NCBI GenBank assembly: GCA_016713585.1
Contig: JADJOV010000002.1
Coordinates: 124,001-188,000 of the forward strand
Direction of reading: 5' to 3'
DNA: 64,000 bases
Source: Bdellovibrionales bacterium
GTDB lineage: Bacteria > Bdellovibrionota > Bdellovibrionia > Bdellovibrionales > Bdellovibrionaceae
Shown here: one piece after another, positions 17,416 to 27,210 of the stretch
Position numbering within the stretch: the first letter of the stretch is position 1
Layout of the letters: each line of letters starts with the position of its first letter
Notes under the pieces: model-generated
Databases searched by the model: none
What the model was told of the DNA's origin: nothing
Seen by the model: the letters and a program-made list of their open reading frames with translations, nothing else
Translations under genes and position numbers: made by a program

Positions 17416-17803
17416 ATGAATATCAAAGGATTGCTTGGAAATATTCCGACTCCCCCAGTGAGACCGACCGATCGGACTGATCGCCTTATAAAATCAGATA
17501 TGGCCCACGATCGCGATGCCAACGGACAACAGGCCTTCGATCAAAAAGAAAAAGATCAAGGACCTATGAGCGACGAGGAATTAAAAAAATCCCTCGAGCA
17601 TCTTAAAAACCTCCCATTTGTTAAAGACCATAATTGGTCAATCGAGCTTGTCTCTGAGTCCGCTGGAAACGCCGAAAAAAAATTCGTTCTGGTTAAAGAC
17701 ACTTCCAGGAACTCTCATTCGAAAAATTCCAGAAAAAGATCTCTGGACCCTTCCCCTCGACTTCAATGACCAAAAGGGCCAGCTCCTCAGAAAAACGGCC
17801 TAG
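17416..17803 (+). CDS. flaG: FlaG-like flagellar protein, frameshifted
   Basis: The first frame (ATG 17416) encodes a charged N-terminus and the FlaG core EELKKSLEHLKNLPFV, WSIELVSE and KKFVLVKD. After about 95 codons the reading continues in another frame with GTLIRKIPEKDLWTLPLDF, the conserved FlaG ending. The break lies around 17697-17715 and behaves like one extra base. FlaG proteins are linked to filament length and lie beside fliD, as here. No Shine-Dalgarno sequence precedes the ATG. The short uninterrupted version would have an unrelated, Arg/Ser-rich tail and is less likely. Confidence 0.7.
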
Positions 17804-18001
17804 GGACTGTCTTTGGTCTGCTTAGGCCTGTCAATTATCCAGCTAATTTTGGCCTCTGAGCCTGAGAAGATCCTCTCAATTCCCAAAAACCTGTGCCTAG
17901 CCTGACATTTAATTGACTCACAGTTTCTCTAAAAACCTTGAGATACTAGATTTCAAGCACAGAGTTTCAAAAGTCGTCAGCAACGTCGGGAGGATCTTAA
18001 A

Positions 18002-19377
18002 GTGACTGGTGTCCGAATCACAGGCATGGCCTCGGGATTACCACCAAATATCGTCGATCAACTTATGGAAGTTGAGAAGATCCCTATTAAAACGATAGAA
18101 ACTAAGAAAAATAAACAAGAAGATTTATTAAAACTCGTCAATGATCTTGATGGCAAGGTCGGTGAAATCACAAAAAATCTCAGCGAACTCGTCTCGACTC
18201 GTGGTTTTTCAGATACAAAGTTGATCAGCGGTGATCCGAACATTGTCGATGGTTCCGTCGATTCAAGCATCGCTCCAACAGGTGACTACTCAATTGAAGT
18301 CTTGCAACTTGCACAAAAACCGGGGCGCTGACCAACGGATTTCCCGATAGGGACAAGACCCAAATTGGCGTCGGATATATTCGCTTTGAAACTCCTGACG
18401 GTCGTAAGGAAGTCTACATCAATGATTCTAATTCAACACTGGACGGAGTCGCCAAACAGATCAATGCAGCTAACGCCAACGTAAGGGCCTCAGTCATCCA
18501 AGATCGAAAAGACAAAGAAAATCCATTTAAACTTCTCGTCACAGGCCTTGCGACTGGCGACACGAAACAAGTCGAATTCCCGACGATATATATGTTGGAT
18601 GGCGACCAGGACGTCTATTTCAACGACTCGAGGCCAGCTCAGAATGCGAAACTTAAAATCGATGGCTTTGAAATCGAGGTCCCAGAAAACAAAATTGATG
18701 ATGTTATTCCCGGCGTTTCCTTAGACTTAAAACAAGCGGCTCCAGGTCGAGAGGTCCGCGTTTTCGTCAAAGAAAACCACGAGGTCATCAGTGGAAAAAT
18801 TCAAAAATTTGTTGAAGCCTACAATGGGGCTTTGGGATTCATTCAGACCCAACACAAAATTCAAAAGGGCTCCAACGGACGGAGTGCGCTAGGTCCTCTT
18901 GGCGGCGAAAGCATGCTCAGAAGCATAGAAAACACGCTTCGTCGTGTGATTCAAACTCCTCAGTATGGGAATGAAAGTCCAATCACGACAGTCAGCGAGC
19001 TCGGAATTGAATTCACAAGGGGCGGCACCCTAAATTTCAATCAAGAAAAGTTCAACAAAACTCTTAACTCCAATCCCAAGGCCGTTGCTGCATTTTTCAG
19101 AGGGAATGGTTTTGAAACCGGCTTTGTCGCCACGGTGAAAAAAGCCATAGGCAATGCCACTGACTCTAGTTTTGGACCCATATCGAACCGAAAAAAAGGA
19201 ATCCAGCAAAAAATTGATCGAATGAACAAGGAAATAGAACGAAAGGAAACACAGCTAGAGAAAAAAGATCAACAACTTCGGCAAAAGTTCGCGAATCTTG
19301 AAAGCAAAATGTCCCAGATTCAGGGCCAGGGAGCCTCAGTGGCCGCCATGGTTCAACAACAAAAACCAGCAGGCTAA
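18002..19377 (+). CDS. fliD: Flagellar filament cap protein FliD, frameshifted
   Basis: FliD caps the growing filament and folds flagellin at its tip. The N-terminal frame (GTG 18002, GGGAGG upstream) has VRITGMASGLPPNIVDQLM and the FliD N-domain up to DYSIEVLQLAQK. A four-base G run at 18322-18325 breaks the frame. The second frame resumes with ALTNGF and IGVGYIRFETPDG and runs to the C-terminal coiled coil (RMNKEIERKETQLEKKDQQL) and a Gln-rich end. The joined protein is about 458 residues, normal for FliD. The loss is most likely a sequencing error, since FliD is needed for a filament. Confidence 0.88.
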
Positions 19378-19484
19378 AACAAAGAGAAGAATGCGAGAAA
19401 TTAGTAACATAAACAAAAAGAGAAAATAACGAGGGGAAAGGAAGCAAGCAGAATGAAAAGGCAGACGAATTTAGGAGGGAAGAC

Positions 19485-19880
19485 GTGAGCAACCCGTATC
19501 AAAAATACAAGACTCAATCTGTACAAAGCGCCAGTCGAGAAAAAATTCTCCTGATGCTCTATGAGGGAGCTATTCGATTTACCAAACTGGCAATCAAAGC
19601 CTGCGAAGAAAAAAAGATAGCAGATCGCGGACAAAATATCGGGCGTGCCTATGACATAGTTATGGAGCTCAATAACACCCTAGATCATAAAATCGGCGGT
19701 GAAATTTCAAAAAATCTGGAACAGCTTTATGTGTTCATTATGGACCTCTATACCAAAGCAAATATCTCAGGAGATCCGGTTCACTTGAAGTCCTCTCTGA
19801 AGATTTTGGAGAATCTTTATGATGGATGGGTCCAGGCTGTCGAAAAACTTAAAAAAGAAAACGAACAATCACACAAATAG
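19485..19880 (+). CDS. fliS: Flagellar export chaperone FliS
   Basis: A 131-residue, all-helical FliS that binds flagellin in the cytoplasm and prevents early polymerisation. The family start NPYQKYKTQSVQSASREKIL and LMLYEGAIRF are clear, and the C-terminus ISGDPVHLKSSLKILENLYDGW is also typical. GTG 19485 follows AGGAGG. It lies about 107 bases after fliD, in the standard fliD-fliS order. Confidence 0.93.
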   Translation: MSNPYQKYKTQSVQSASREKILLMLYEGAIRFTKLAIKACEEKKIADRGQNIGRAYDIVMELNNTLDHKIGGEISKNLEQLYVFIMDLYTKANISGDPVHLKSSLKILENLYDGWVQAVEKLKKENEQSHK

Positions 19881-19948
19881 GGGGCATCTGTGCGTCGAAT
19901 TGTACTGCTCTTGAATGAAAAAATCACTATCTAGAAAAATTTTATTCC

Positions 19949-20317
19949 TTGAACGAAACTGAGTTGAAGAATTTTGTCTACGGACGCTTTGAGACGCTCG
20001 AGACTTTCTATCAGACTCGCGAAAAGATTCTCGAAATTATTCGGTATGTGGATTCGCAGATTAATGCGCTCCGAATTGAAGCCGATGAAAATGACGACCA
20101 GTTGGAGCCAGAGATCAAAAAACTCATGCGCCAAGCCCTTATGATCAAAGACCAGTACGTTGGAAAGATCATCGAGCAAGATCTTAGTATCTTGTCGTGC
20201 ATTGAATCTGCCAAGTCAGAGATTATTCGCGAACTCCAAGACTTAAGAAGAAGCAAGAAGGCAGTCGCAGGGTACAAATCCCCGACTTTCAAGCAAAGAC
20301 TTATCGAAGAAGCTTAA
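19949..20317 (+). CDS. FliT-like small helical protein
   Basis: A 122-residue protein of predicted helices (NFVYGRFETLETFYQTREK, LEPEIKKLMRQALMIKDQ). Its place right after fliS and its size match FliT or FliT-like export chaperones, which bind FliD. Sequence similarity to FliT is not obvious, so this is an inference from context. The start is taken as the TTG at 19949, although no strong Shine-Dalgarno sequence is seen. Confidence 0.5.
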   Translation: MNETELKNFVYGRFETLETFYQTREKILEIIRYVDSQINALRIEADENDDQLEPEIKKLMRQALMIKDQYVGKIIEQDLSILSCIESAKSEIIRELQDLRRSKKAVAGYKSPTFKQRLIEEA

Positions 20318-20467
20318 CCGCCAAAATTCTGACAAGATTTCGACCAATAGGGTGAAGTGGTGTCAGAGTTTTGTTCCATATTTCTCTAAAGTCGAATAAA
20401 TCCCCTTTGGCCCTTGGCACCCGGGTTGCTCTATTCGGAGTTGCCGGTTGCAGAAGGAGCCAGAAAT

Positions 20468-21433
20468 ATGTTGGAAATGATTGGTCAAGAGCCTCTACGC
20501 CAAAACGAAGCCCCTCAGAGGGCGTTACCGCCCCGCCCAAAACTAAGTATTGATATTTTCACTCTGGTCCAAAATGCGAAAGTCCTAATCAAGCATGGCG
20601 AACTTAGGCTGGCCCGGCATCTACTCAGAGAATCCCTTCAGAAGGATCCAAAGAACGTCTATGTCCTCAAGACCCTGGCTGATTGCCTCGATAAACTCAA
20701 TCAATGGGACGAGGCCGAAAAGGTCTTAAAGGCTCTCTGTCAGCAGGAAGTTAATTTTCCGAATCTTTCGATGCGAGCTCACAATCACTACAAACTTGGA
20801 CAAGACCATCTCGCCTTGCAGTCGTATTTCGAGGCTCTCGCTCTAGTCACCGATGACATTCCTGAACTCTATGAGATCTACAAGAATGTGGGAAACATCT
20901 TTGTCAGACAAGGCGACTTCGAATCCGCTGAAGAAAACTATAACAAAGCCTACACCAGGGCCTCCAACTCCGATGTTCTTTTAGTGAATTACGGAACACT
21001 TGAGGTTCAAAGAGGCGACCTTGATAAAGCTCTCTTTTGTTTTCGAAAAGCGGTCGAGGTGAATCCACTCAACGATCGGGCCTGGGTTGGACTCGGCATG
21101 ATTCATTCTCATTTCGGTGATTTTGAGCTGGCCTGGGGCAATTTAATCAAGGCCTCTGATATCAATCCAGAAAACAGAACCGCTTTAATTTTGCTGGCCC
21201 AATGGTCAACCCAAATGAATAGCGTTGATACAGTCATCGAAAGATTTGTTCAGTATTTTTCCAAAGTATCTGAGGACTCTGAACTCTCAATTCTGTTAAT
21301 TAAACTCTTCATCGAAAAATCTGAGTATTACCCCGCTCACCTCGAGTTTGTTCGAGCAATCTGCTTTGATCCACAGAATCAAGAACTTCAAAAACTGAAT
21401 GAGGTCTTTTCGAAACTGGAGATCAATCAGTGA
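20468..21433 (+). CDS. TPR repeat protein
   Basis: A cytoplasmic protein of 321 residues made of tandem tetratricopeptide repeats, roughly residues 35-280 (for example FESAEENYNKAYTRASN, DLDKALFCFRKAVEVNPLN, WVGLGMIHSHFGDFELAW). TPR proteins act as scaffolds. ATG 20468 has GGAGCC upstream. The gene overlaps the next one through GTGA, starting a run of overlapping genes through 25155. The company of GT9 glycosyltransferases suggests a scaffold for filament or envelope glycosylation, but this is inference. Confidence 0.75.
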   Translation: MLEMIGQEPLRQNEAPQRALPPRPKLSIDIFTLVQNAKVLIKHGELRLARHLLRESLQKDPKNVYVLKTLADCLDKLNQWDEAEKVLKALCQQEVNFPNLSMRAHNHYKLGQDHLALQSYFEALALVTDDIPELYEIYKNVGNIFVRQGDFESAEENYNKAYTRASNSDVLLVNYGTLEVQRGDLDKALFCFRKAVEVNPLNDRAWVGLGMIHSHFGDFELAWGNLIKASDINPENRTALILLAQWSTQMNSVDTVIERFVQYFSKVSEDSELSILLIKLFIEKSEYYPAHLEFVRAICFDPQNQELQKLNEVFSKLEINQ

Positions 21434-21906
21434 AATGCTTAAGGGTTGAGGCGAATCAATGGTTTAAGAGACTCACGCTGATTCCGAATCGCACTCAAGT
21501 TATACTTGGACTTGGCGCAGGGATTCATGTGCTCGAGTTTGCAAAGCAAACAGAAGGACCCATCTTTGTCATTGATCCGCGACGCCCTTTGGTGGCTGAG
21601 TTTTTCAGTCGCCAGGAGTTTAATCCAGTGACACAGCCCGAATTTAGAAGAATTCATGCTGGTAGTTATGAACAAATTTTACCCCTGCTGGAGGGTCGAC
21701 GATTTCAAGTCCAGCAATATCGCCCCTGCTGGAACTCATTCACGGAAGACTTCATAACTATACTTGATTCACTCAATCTTCGGCACCCAACGACCGCCTC
21801 AGCAAAACACTCGATAGAACAGATGCCTCCATATGATCTTGTGTCGCTCTCAGCAATAAAATCCACCGACGACAAAATTTTGCTTCTCCAGGAGCTGATC
21901 CAATGA
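21430..21906 (+). CDS. Small protein resembling the N-terminal part of motility accessory factors (Maf/DUF115)
   Basis: A 158-residue protein starting at a GTG that overlaps the previous stop. RTQVILGLGAGIHVLEFA followed by GPIFVIDPRRPLVAEFF resembles the Rossmann-like segment at the front of Maf flagellin glycosyltransferases. The catalytic domain of Maf is absent. It ends with an ATGA overlap into the first GT9 gene. The likeness is judged by eye and is only suggestive; otherwise it is a hypothetical protein of the same operon. Confidence 0.45.
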   Translation: MKCLRVEANQWFKRLTLIPNRTQVILGLGAGIHVLEFAKQTEGPIFVIDPRRPLVAEFFSRQEFNPVTQPEFRRIHAGSYEQILPLLEGRRFQVQQYRPCWNSFTEDFITILDSLNLRHPTTASAKHSIEQMPPYDLVSLSAIKSTDDKILLLQELIQ

Positions 21907-23003
21907 GAATAGTCCTTCTGTCAATGTTACGAATCGGTGACACAATGATGCATCTCGAGATCGTTGAGGGACTCAAACAAAAATTCCCAGACGCAGACAT
22001 TGAGTTCATCATTAATGACGAATTTAGTCAGTTGATTCCGCTGTTGTCCCGTCAAGTCTCTCGGGTTCATTTATTTCCAAGAACCAAAGCACAGTTGTTA
22101 ATAAAATCCAGGACCAGCCATCTGGAAGAGCCCATCTGGATCTTGAATGATTGGCTGACAGAGGTTCAATCTTCGGAAATAGATCTCGTGATCAATCTGA
22201 CCCACACTCGAGTGTCAGGGTATCTCATGGGTCTACTCTCAGCAAAAAACAAAATCGGTCTAGTCATTGGAAATGGAAAAACTCAACTTATAGGAAACGA
22301 GTGGCTGAGATACCTCAATGAACACTTTGCCAGTGGCTTTCGATCCCAATTTCACTATATTGATGTGCTTTCGCAGATCTGTGAGATCGAGGTTCGTCGA
22401 AAGGCTGCAGAGATCAGAAACTCTCGGCGAATATTCATTCAACCCCTGACAAGTGACGCCAAAAAAAACTGGGCCCTTTCAAAATGGAAAACCCTTTTCA
22501 CTGAACTTTGCCTAGCTCTCCCGGAATATTCAATTAAAGTTCTGGCCTCACCTGCTGAGTTTTCACTACTGCATGGGCTCTTTCACGAGGAAGAGTTGGC
22601 TGTGCTCTCACTCGATGAAGCGGCAGAGGCCCTGCAATCGGCAGAACTTCTCATTAGTGGCGATACAAGCCTTGTTCATTTGGCCACTCAAACTAGAACC
22701 CGCACTCTCATGATTGCTCTCGGAAGTTCAGATTCAATCAAAACTGGTCCCTATCTCGATGGTTCAGTTGTGATTTCTGCCCGTGCTGAATGCCGGCCCT
22801 GCGACCATACCAAGCCCTGTTTCCAACCGTCTCACCTGTGTGGACAATCAATCACTGTGGATCAAATTTTAACCCTGGCCAAATCTTACCTAAAGACTGA
22901 TTCCAAAAATTCATTCAACCTGCAAGGAGGCTCAGATTTACATGGACAAGAAACTCGAAAACCACTTAGAGACCCATCTCAAGAAGCTCGAAATTGCCTA
23001 TAG
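21903..23003 (+). CDS. Glycosyltransferase family 9 (heptosyltransferase-like)
   Basis: A GT-B glycosyltransferase of about 366 residues. The N-terminus MRIVLLSMLRIGDTMMHLEI is the usual GT9 start. LLISGDTSLVHLATQ is the sugar-nucleotide-binding signature, and a Cys-rich stretch ECRPCDHTKPCF before the end occurs in many GT9 proteins. The last 30 residues overlap a separate small gene and look unrelated to the family, so the true end is uncertain. GT9 enzymes add heptose or related sugars to LPS, but here the flagellar context makes filament glycosylation an alternative. Confidence 0.8.
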   Translation: MRIVLLSMLRIGDTMMHLEIVEGLKQKFPDADIEFIINDEFSQLIPLLSRQVSRVHLFPRTKAQLLIKSRTSHLEEPIWILNDWLTEVQSSEIDLVINLTHTRVSGYLMGLLSAKNKIGLVIGNGKTQLIGNEWLRYLNEHFASGFRSQFHYIDVLSQICEIEVRRKAAEIRNSRRIFIQPLTSDAKKNWALSKWKTLFTELCLALPEYSIKVLASPAEFSLLHGLFHEEELAVLSLDEAAEALQSAELLISGDTSLVHLATQTRTRTLMIALGSSDSIKTGPYLDGSVVISARAECRPCDHTKPCFQPSHLCGQSITVDQILTLAKSYLKTDSKNSFNLQGGSDLHGQETRKPLRDPSQEARNCL

Positions 23004-23115
23004 AAAAATACTTGAAACTCAGGGATACGATAAAGAAACAGAGAAGATTCGAATTCTTCAAGAAATGATTAAAGAGCAAACAAGAAATGAAAATACTATG
23101 CATACAACTCGCTAG
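22942..23115 (+). CDS. 57-residue helical protein between two glycosyltransferase genes
   Basis: A short reading frame from ATG 22942 with AAGGAGG ten bases upstream. It overlaps the end of the first GT9 gene by 62 bases and the start of the second by 29 bases. The product is charged and fully helical (ENHLETHLKKLEIAYRKIL, KIRILQEMIKEQ), and its last codons become the start region of the next gene. The strong ribosome binding site and coding-like codons support a real small gene. Alternatively it reflects a frame error at the end of the first GT9. Confidence 0.45.
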   Translation: MDKKLENHLETHLKKLEIAYRKILETQGYDKETEKIRILQEMIKEQTRNENTMHTTR

Positions 23116-24544
23116 ATTCGGGGATATTTTTATGTCTTGGCCTGTGTTAAAAGCTCTCCGACGAGAGTTTCCACAGGCCGAGATTCACGGCTTGTTTCGA
23201 GAACGATTTGCTGAGGCCGCTCACATCTCGGGCACTCTCGATCGAATCCATGAACTTCCTTCGAACAAGATCTTCTCGAACTTGTTTTCCGAAAACACAA
23301 CAGATTCTGCCTTGATGCAGGTGGAGTCATTTTTGGGTCAGATGCAAAATGAAAATTTTGATCTCGTTTTGAATTTGAGTTTTAGCCCCTTATCGAGTTA
23401 CCTCTCAAGCGCAATCAAAACTCCAAATACGACAGTGTATGGCTATCAAAGACACTCAGATGGATTTCTTAATTTGGCCGATGATGTCAGTCGATATTTT
23501 TATGCTCAGGTTGGCACCCATCAGTTCAATCGAATACACGTCACGGATCTGATGGGTCTCCTCGCTCAGGTCCCTTTGATTGCAGAGGACTCTAAATTTT
23601 TTCCAACGTCAGATCAGTCCGAAACCCTTAAGAAGTATGATTTGCTACGAAAAGACCTCATTGCCTTTCACCTCGGAGCGAGTGAGGTTCACAAAAGACT
23701 CACGCCGGAATTTTGGAGATCCTTAATTTTACAGATCAAAGTTCGTTGCCCCGAATTTCACCTCGTCTTGGTTGGCTCAAAAGACGACCAATTGGCAGCG
23801 ACTATGATTGAGAAATCTCTTCATGGTGAGCGGATCATGAATTTGGCGGGCCAGACAACGTGGCGTGATTTAGAGGACATCTTTGCCGCAAGCAGACTCT
23901 TTATTGGTGCCGACAGTGGTCCCATGCATCTGGCAGGACTCATGCAAACCCCGGTTCTGAATCTGAGCGTCGGTTCGGTCAATTTTTGGGAAACGGGCCC
24001 GAGATTTGCGGGAGCCCATGTGATCAGAGCCGATGACGAACAAAAAATTGTCCAGAGTGATGTGCTTGAGGCCACGAGATGCTTACTTCTTGGTCAAGTC
24101 CCTGCGCGAGGCTATCATTACACGAGTGGAACCCCCTGCTTCACGGCCTCGGGCAACACCTTCGAGTGGCAACTGATTCAAGCTATCTATCTATCTGAGC
24201 CATACCCATCAACTGAAAAAATGTCCTTTGTTAAAGCAGTTCAAGATCTTTCTGAATTAAATGATCTAGCTCTTGAGGCTTTGCGAAAGTTCAGAGACAC
24301 GAAGTTGGATTTCTTGGGGCCCTATTTGGATCGCATCTACGAATCTATGAATCTAATTGGTAAGACAGATTCGTCCGTTTCTGTTTTTGTCAATTGGCTT
24401 AGGGCTGAGAAATGCAGAATTCCGCCGGCCTCTCCTTTTGAAATTTGCGCGGGTTACACTGAAATTCATCAGGGACTGAGAACACTTTTACAGCCTTACA
24501 TCTTGCCAAAGGAACTGGCAGAAGGAAGTATCTCCTATGGATAA
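23087..24544 (+). CDS. Glycosyltransferase family 9 with C-terminal extension
   Basis: A 485-residue GT-B enzyme. MKILCIQLARFGDIFMSWP is the GT9 N-terminus, FHLGASEVHKRLTPEFW starts the second Rossmann domain, and LFIGADSGPMHLAGLMQTP is the donor-site motif. About 140 residues follow the catalytic region without a recognised domain (from roughly 345), more than in typical heptosyltransferases. The end overlaps the next gene by eight bases. With the preceding paralogue it may add sugars to flagellin or to the sheath or LPS. Confidence 0.82.
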   Translation: MKILCIQLARFGDIFMSWPVLKALRREFPQAEIHGLFRERFAEAAHISGTLDRIHELPSNKIFSNLFSENTTDSALMQVESFLGQMQNENFDLVLNLSFSPLSSYLSSAIKTPNTTVYGYQRHSDGFLNLADDVSRYFYAQVGTHQFNRIHVTDLMGLLAQVPLIAEDSKFFPTSDQSETLKKYDLLRKDLIAFHLGASEVHKRLTPEFWRSLILQIKVRCPEFHLVLVGSKDDQLAATMIEKSLHGERIMNLAGQTTWRDLEDIFAASRLFIGADSGPMHLAGLMQTPVLNLSVGSVNFWETGPRFAGAHVIRADDEQKIVQSDVLEATRCLLLGQVPARGYHYTSGTPCFTASGNTFEWQLIQAIYLSEPYPSTEKMSFVKAVQDLSELNDLALEALRKFRDTKLDFLGPYLDRIYESMNLIGKTDSSVSVFVNWLRAEKCRIPPASPFEICAGYTEIHQGLRTLLQPYILPKELAEGSISYG

Positions 24545-25155
24545 AATTAGAATTTCTGGCGTAGATCTTCGTGATTTCTATCAACCAGCTCAAAAATTGT
24601 CGCAGGTGTTTCAAGAAATCGAAAATGAGCTGGCTGCCAAAAACCAGATCATTTGCCGACTTATTGTTAATGCCCATGTTCTCAATGAGGCCGAAGAGAG
24701 TTTCTGAAAGTGAATTTGGCAATATGCCCCTTGAAATGGTTGAATCTTTTGAATATTGGACAGATCATGCAAACCAATTGGCTCCGAATATAATTCGAAG
24801 CTGGAAGAAGTTGTTGTCAGAACTGATCGCTAATTGCGATGATCTCGCAGCCCTAATTCGCTTTGATGGGGCCCACGAGCAAATGCCAAGAGTCGAGCGC
24901 TTAGTCGAAAATTGTCAATATTTGGTAGAGAGTTTAGTTTTGCTTCGCCAGAGCCTGGGAGATACCGCCCTCGCCCAATATACTGATTGGGCCGTCGCCC
25001 AAGAACAGATGGAGCACCTTCTCAAGGAAGCTCTGCTTTCCATTGAGAAGAAAGATTTCCAGCTGCTAGCCGATGTGCTCGAGTTCGATTTCGCTCACAA
25101 TCTTGGCCAGTGGATCAAGTTTCTTGATTTCGCGGAAAAACAGCTCTCGATCTAA
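24537..25155 (+). CDS. Helical hypothetical protein of the glycosyltransferase operon, frameshifted
   Basis: Two frames make one protein of about 206 residues. The first (ATG 24537, overlapping the GT9 stop) encodes MDKIRISGVDLRDFYQPA and KNQIICRLIVNAHVLNEAEE. At 24691-24700 a GAGAG tract breaks the frame, and the second part continues RVSESEFGNMPLEMVESFEYW to FDFAHNLGQWIKFLDFAEKQ. A missing GA pair would explain it. The product is helical and soluble. No family recognised; the overlapping position ties it to the glycosyltransferases. Confidence 0.55.
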
Positions 25156-25167
25156 ATCCTCTAGAAA

Positions 25168-27210
25168 ATGGGTCTACATGACGCACCAAGTTTCAAAATG
25201 TTAGAAGGTGCGCTTTTTTTCATCTTACGATATCATTCGGCAGTGATAGCACCCACGAATGCGGACATGGCGGAACAAGATTTTCTCGTTTTTACGGGGA
25301 AGGCCAAATCCTTAACAAATAGAGATTTGGAACTTCTATCTTCTCAGGGCTTTGGAGTCTGGCAAAGATCTGCAGGCACCCAAGTTTTGGCTATCCTTGC
25401 CATTCTAGATACAGATCTTGATTATGTTGAGCTGAGTGAAAGACATTCACTCTTTCCTGATGCTGAAGTGATTCTCCTAGAGCCTCCTAAAGACCCAAAA
25501 CTCTTAATGCAGACGATTAATGAGATTCCAGGATTAAAATTTGCGTCTTTTGGCCTCTCCGTTGAATTATGGATTTCAAAGCTCGAAAACATCAGAACGG
25601 AATTTCATCTTAAGAGAAAGCAAGAAAGTCTTCGAAAACTTGCGACCCAACGGTACAAGGAACTTCGGGAACTCAATGAAAATTTGGAAAGGCTTGTTGA
25701 AGAACGAACCCTTCATTTACAATATTCTCATTCCGAAGAGAAAAAGAAACTCAAACAGGAGCGGCATCTTGTTCAGTTTATGCTTGAGATGCAAAGAACT
25801 CTTGATCTTGATGAAGTTTTTTTTCAGTTAAGAAAACAGATTAAAGGTCAAGGCGCGGTTTTTGAACTCTTTCTTGTTCATACGACTCACGAGCGGAGTC
25901 GCCTTCGCTATATCGAACAAGGACGTGTCAAGAGTATCTCCATAGAGCTTCAGAGCCCCATAGACGGCGACTATAAGGGTATATCGACCCAAGAGCAAAC
26001 AAAGCTTGCCGGTCTCTTGTCACGGCCTCTGAATCGAATCTTGCGAATTTCTCTTTTGAACGGCATAGAAAACGTAGAGGCTTGGGTTGAAATTCTAACT
26101 GATTTTTCTGAGGATGAATCCGCAAAAAAATTGGAAGAAGTCTTTAGAATCTCGCGACTTGTCATTGACCGAATTCTTAACGACGAATCCGTTGCAATTG
26201 CTAGCCAAAGATGGGCACAAATCTTCGACGGCCTTCAAGATGCAATTGCGATTGTGGACACGAATTTTAAAGTGGTGCGGGCTAATACTCAGTTTTATAA
26301 AAGTGATACCTCGCTCAAATGTTTTGAAAGTTTTGCGGGACGAAGCACCCCTTGCGTCGGCTGCCCACTCATCGAGAATTCACAGAGCCAGACGTTACCT
26401 TCAATAAAAACTCCAGTTCAAATTCAAGTCGCAGAAAAGGTGTACTTAGTCCATTCTGAATCTGTGGGGTCCTCCCGGTACGTTCATCACTACGAAGATG
26501 TGACCCAGGCTCGAATGCTTTATGCCCGCCTTATTCAAACGGAAAAACTGAACGCCCTTGGAGCCCTTGCGGGACAAGTCGCCCATGAATTGAATAATCC
26601 TCTTTCTGGAATTCGAAACTTAAGCCAAGTTATAAGGTCAGAGTGTCCACCTGAGAGTCAAATTCATCAGGACCTGGCGGAGGTTGAAAAGGCTGCCCAA
26701 CGATGCCAAAATATAATTCACCAATTGCTCGAATTTTCTAAAGAGGAAAGCCCCCAGGCTATTTTTTGTTCCCTCGATGAAATTGTTCAAAGAACAATGC
26801 CCTTACTTAAAACCGCTATGAGAAATCATCGCGTTCATATCGATCTTCAGGCGGCCAGAACCTGGCTCCTCGTAGAACCCCAGCTGATCCAGCAAGTTGT
26901 TTTTAATTTAGTGCAAAACGCCTGTCAGGCCATGGAGAAGGCGGGCCAATTGGTTATCCAAACCCGAATCGACGAATCTTCAAAGCTTGCTGAAATTCTC
27001 ATTCGAGACTCTGGCCCTGGAATTCCTATCCACACCCAGGCGCGACTTTTCGAGGCCTTTTTTACCACCAAAACTTTAGGCCAAGGAACCGGCTTAGGAC
27101 TTTATCTCTCTCGAAGAATTCTCGAAAAATTCGAGGGAAGCCTATCCTTTGAAACGAGTCCGAGCGGAACAACTTTCACGGGGCGTTTGCCGCTCAGGTG
27201 TCCACCATGA
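25168..27210 (+). CDS. Hybrid-free sensor histidine kinase with PAS-like domain
   Basis: A cytoplasmic histidine kinase of 680 residues without membrane segments. Residues 1-150 are an unrecognised, receiver-like domain, followed by a coiled coil (LRELNENLERLVEERTLHL), a weak sensor region, and a PAS-like domain near 350-450 with a Cys motif TPCVGCPL. The kinase core has AHELNNPLSG with His473, the N box QNACQAM, DSGPGIP, FFTTK and GTGLGL. The stop overlaps the next response regulator by ATGA, so they are a pair. The ATG at 25267 is an alternative start. Confidence 0.85.
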   Translation: MGLHDAPSFKMLEGALFFILRYHSAVIAPTNADMAEQDFLVFTGKAKSLTNRDLELLSSQGFGVWQRSAGTQVLAILAILDTDLDYVELSERHSLFPDAEVILLEPPKDPKLLMQTINEIPGLKFASFGLSVELWISKLENIRTEFHLKRKQESLRKLATQRYKELRELNENLERLVEERTLHLQYSHSEEKKKLKQERHLVQFMLEMQRTLDLDEVFFQLRKQIKGQGAVFELFLVHTTHERSRLRYIEQGRVKSISIELQSPIDGDYKGISTQEQTKLAGLLSRPLNRILRISLLNGIENVEAWVEILTDFSEDESAKKLEEVFRISRLVIDRILNDESVAIASQRWAQIFDGLQDAIAIVDTNFKVVRANTQFYKSDTSLKCFESFAGRSTPCVGCPLIENSQSQTLPSIKTPVQIQVAEKVYLVHSESVGSSRYVHHYEDVTQARMLYARLIQTEKLNALGALAGQVAHELNNPLSGIRNLSQVIRSECPPESQIHQDLAEVEKAAQRCQNIIHQLLEFSKEESPQAIFCSLDEIVQRTMPLLKTAMRNHRVHIDLQAARTWLLVEPQLIQQVVFNLVQNACQAMEKAGQLVIQTRIDESSKLAEILIRDSGPGIPIHTQARLFEAFFTTKTLGQGTGLGLYLSRRILEKFEGSLSFETSPSGTTFTGRLPLRCPP

